NCBI GenBank assembly: GCA_024684065.1
Contig: JAIKXO010000063.1
Location: forward strand, 1-14,060
Direction of reading: 5' to 3'
Source of the DNA: Lachnospiraceae bacterium
Lineage (GTDB): Bacteria; Bacillota_A; Clostridia; Lachnospirales; Lachnospiraceae
DNA: 14,060 bases
The position numbers and the translations under genes are program-made. Shown one piece after another: positions 12,963-14,060 of this stretch. The notes under the pieces were generated by a model. It saw only the letters and a program-made list of their open reading frames with translations. It made no database searches and was not told the DNA's origin. Numbering within the stretch: the first letter of the stretch is position 1; every line of letters begins with the position of its first letter.

Positions 12963-13388
12963 ATGATAGAGATAAAGATCAACAACAGAATAACATGCCT
13001 GTATTCCGATATTGAGATCGCGAACCGCATATGCGAAAGCAAGCTTGACAGGTACAGGAAAGTATACCCCATTCATAACCCGGGCAGGCCGGACAGCTAT
13101 GTCATCGTAAACCTGTACAGGGAGAACGGAGGGCCAGTACATGTCTTCCGCCCCTATACTGACGGGCAGTATCTGAAGGCGATGCCCCATAGGGACTTCT
13201 GCAGGCAGAGAACCGGCGCCGTCCCGCTAAAGGCGGAGGAAGAAGTGAAGACGGTCGACGGTCCCTTCGGCAGGCAAAGGATTACGTACCGGCACCTGGT
13301 TACAGACATGGCCGGAAGGAAAGTATTCGATTTATACGACATCCTTCAAGGGCAACCGGCCCCTGAAGAGGAAGCATCATGCTATTAA
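12963..13388 (+). CDS. Hypothetical protein (141 aa)
   Basis: Begins MIEIKINNRITCLYSDIEIA; AGGGAG lies about 5 nt before the ATG. The protein is soluble, rich in Arg, Tyr and Pro, with an alpha/beta look (KVYPIHNPGRPDSYVIVNLY, VHVFRPYTDGQYL, ITYRHLVTDMAGRKVFDLYD). No family recognised. Its end overlaps a 23-codon frame (13379-13450) that leads into the 56-aa ORF, hinting at coupled translation, though that frame is too short to call. Confidence 0.65.
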   Translation: MIEIKINNRITCLYSDIEIANRICESKLDRYRKVYPIHNPGRPDSYVIVNLYRENGGPVHVFRPYTDGQYLKAMPHRDFCRQRTGAVPLKAEEEVKTVDGPFGRQRITYRHLVTDMAGRKVFDLYDILQGQPAPEEEASCY

Positions 13389-13427
13389 AAAAACAGACAA
13401 GGAAATCGCATCCAAAGGATGGAAGCT

Positions 13428-13598
13428 ATGGATACCACATTTACCAATGAAGTACTGATAGACAACGACGAAATCACGGTCAGGAGATACAGCAGGTTTT
13501 ATCTCGACCTCCGAGGCTCTATTGAGAACAAGACGTGGATGGTGATGAAGATCCTACTTAATAATATCTTGCAGTTCACTATCATTTTAACGCCATAA
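13428..13598 (+). CDS. Hypothetical protein (56 aa), possibly truncated
   Basis: Begins MDTTFTNEVLIDNDEITVRR after AAAGGA at 8 nt. The first 35 residues share the style of the neighbouring genes. From about 13555 the DNA turns AT-rich and the tail becomes a hydrophobic run (KILLNNILQFTIILTP) to the stop. This looks like a gene whose 3' part was replaced at a junction. A hairpin with a T-rich tail follows three bases after the stop. Not recognised. Confidence 0.4.
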   Translation: MDTTFTNEVLIDNDEITVRRYSRFYLDLRGSIENKTWMVMKILLNNILQFTIILTP

Positions 13599-13600
13599 CG

Positions 13601-13652
13601 AAAAGCACCTCAAAAAATCAAGAAATTACTCTTAATTCTTGAAAGCGCTTTT
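13601..13652 (+). terminator. Compound hairpin with T-rich tail
   Basis: AAAAGC (13601-13606) pairs with GCTTTT (13647-13652), enclosing TCAAGAA (13618-13624) paired with TTCTTGA (13636-13642). The plus-strand end continues TTTTATT. It closes the small-gene cluster. Confidence 0.55.
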
Positions 13653-13692
13653 ATTAAGGACTCCTACAGTTTACCTAATGAAATAAGTTAGA

Positions 13693-13719
13693 GGCTCCCT
13701 GCATAATGAACAGGGAGCC
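13693..13719 (-). terminator. Perfect 9-bp hairpin downstream of the 70-aa gene
   Basis: GGCTCCCTG (13693-13701) and CAGGGAGCC (13711-13719) pair perfectly around a 9-nt loop. It lies about 36 nt past the stop of the minus-strand 70-aa gene. The minus-strand tail is only mildly T-rich (TCTAACTTATTTC), so termination is likely but not certain. Confidence 0.5.
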
Positions 13720-13754
13720 CATGTGTTTCCGTATTCTGTGATGTCCTGCCAGAT

Positions 13755-13967
13755 TCAGTTCAGTTCCCTTCCCGCCAAGCCTATCTCAGTCCCGACCTCC
13801 TGTCCCTGGCAAAATCCTGTAAGATAACCTATGATTAGATCCTCAGATTTATCTGGATACTGTGCCTGGAACGAAGTGATGACATCCTCGATGCCTATGA
13901 AGTCACCTCTCCCGAATCTGATGAGCGCCATTTCAAATGTCGCCATTAGCAATTCCAAATTGCTCAT
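13755..13967 (-). CDS. Hypothetical protein (70 aa)
   Basis: Begins MSNLELLMATFEMALIRFGR; GAGAGGG lies 5 nt before the ATG. Acidic and largely helical (IEDVITSFQAQYPDKSEDLI), with GFCQGQEVGTEIGLAGREL at the end. No signal peptide or known motif. It stands alone, in opposite orientation to the small-gene cluster, with AT-rich sequence upstream to the window edge in which I cannot pick a promoter. Confidence 0.6.
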   Translation of the reverse strand: MSNLELLMATFEMALIRFGRGDFIGIEDVITSFQAQYPDKSEDLIIGYLTGFCQGQEVGTEIGLAGRELN

Positions 13968-14060
13968 TATTACCCTCTCTTTCTCTTCATGTGCCGCCGA
14001 CTATCCCTAAATCCAAAATATATGATATAAGAATAGGCGGTATATGTATATAGATATTAT

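Noticed and set aside
1..14060. tRNA, rRNA, CRISPR arrays or intact insertion sequences
   Set aside because: I looked for cloverleaf-like stretches, regularly spaced repeats and DDE/HUH/serine recombinase motifs by eye and found none.

Overview
The window looks like chromosome from a Gram-positive anaerobe of the Clostridia, most likely a Lachnospiraceae-type gut or rumen bacterium. This rests on strong AGGAGG-type ribosome binding sites, a mid-GC composition, and the gene families present: a CASTOR/POLLUX-like channel, a DUF4428-like zinc-finger protein, a FIST protein, and double-glycine leader peptides ending in the L-N/S-D-D-x-M-A type. No rRNA, tRNA, CRISPR array or intact transposase was seen. 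The taxonomic call is inference.

Positions 1-3605 hold housekeeping and repair-type genes. On the minus strand are an AlkZ-related protein with a QxQ motif, and a calcineurin-like phosphoesterase preceded by a 43-codon fragment of a YbjQ/UPF0145 protein. On the plus strand are a YjbQ-type secondary thiamine-phosphate synthase, a YfcE/MJ0936-type phosphodiesterase, and a four-CxxC zinc-binding protein preceded by a well-formed promoter and a possible 26-aa upstream ORF.

Positions 3660-7480 are mostly minus strand: a 624-aa CASTOR/POLLUX-like channel with palindromic repeat DNA at both ends, a mazEF toxin-antitoxin pair with a promoter/operator, a GNAT acetyltransferase, and a Phd/YefM-type antitoxin with no visible toxin. 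Positions 7600-10430 are plus strand: a FIST sensory-domain protein followed by an NAD(P)-dependent aldehyde dehydrogenase, with repeated GCACAA/TTGTGC half-sites upstream and a hairpin flanked by 6-bp direct repeats downstream.

Positions 10530-11410 carry the most interesting locus, a minus-strand operon of three tandem small genes. Two encode about 70-residue cargo domains behind canonical double-glycine leaders. The third, only 27 codons, is little more than the same leader. A promoter and a T-tailed terminator frame them, and no maturation enzyme or exporter is present in the window.

Positions 11600-13600 carry a plus-strand run of small proteins I cannot assign (120, 52, 129, 141 and 56 aa), separated by hairpins. 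One is interrupted by a -1 frameshift at an A6 tract and the last changes base composition partway through. Past two more hairpins lies a 70-aa minus-strand unknown. This end reads as accessory DNA.
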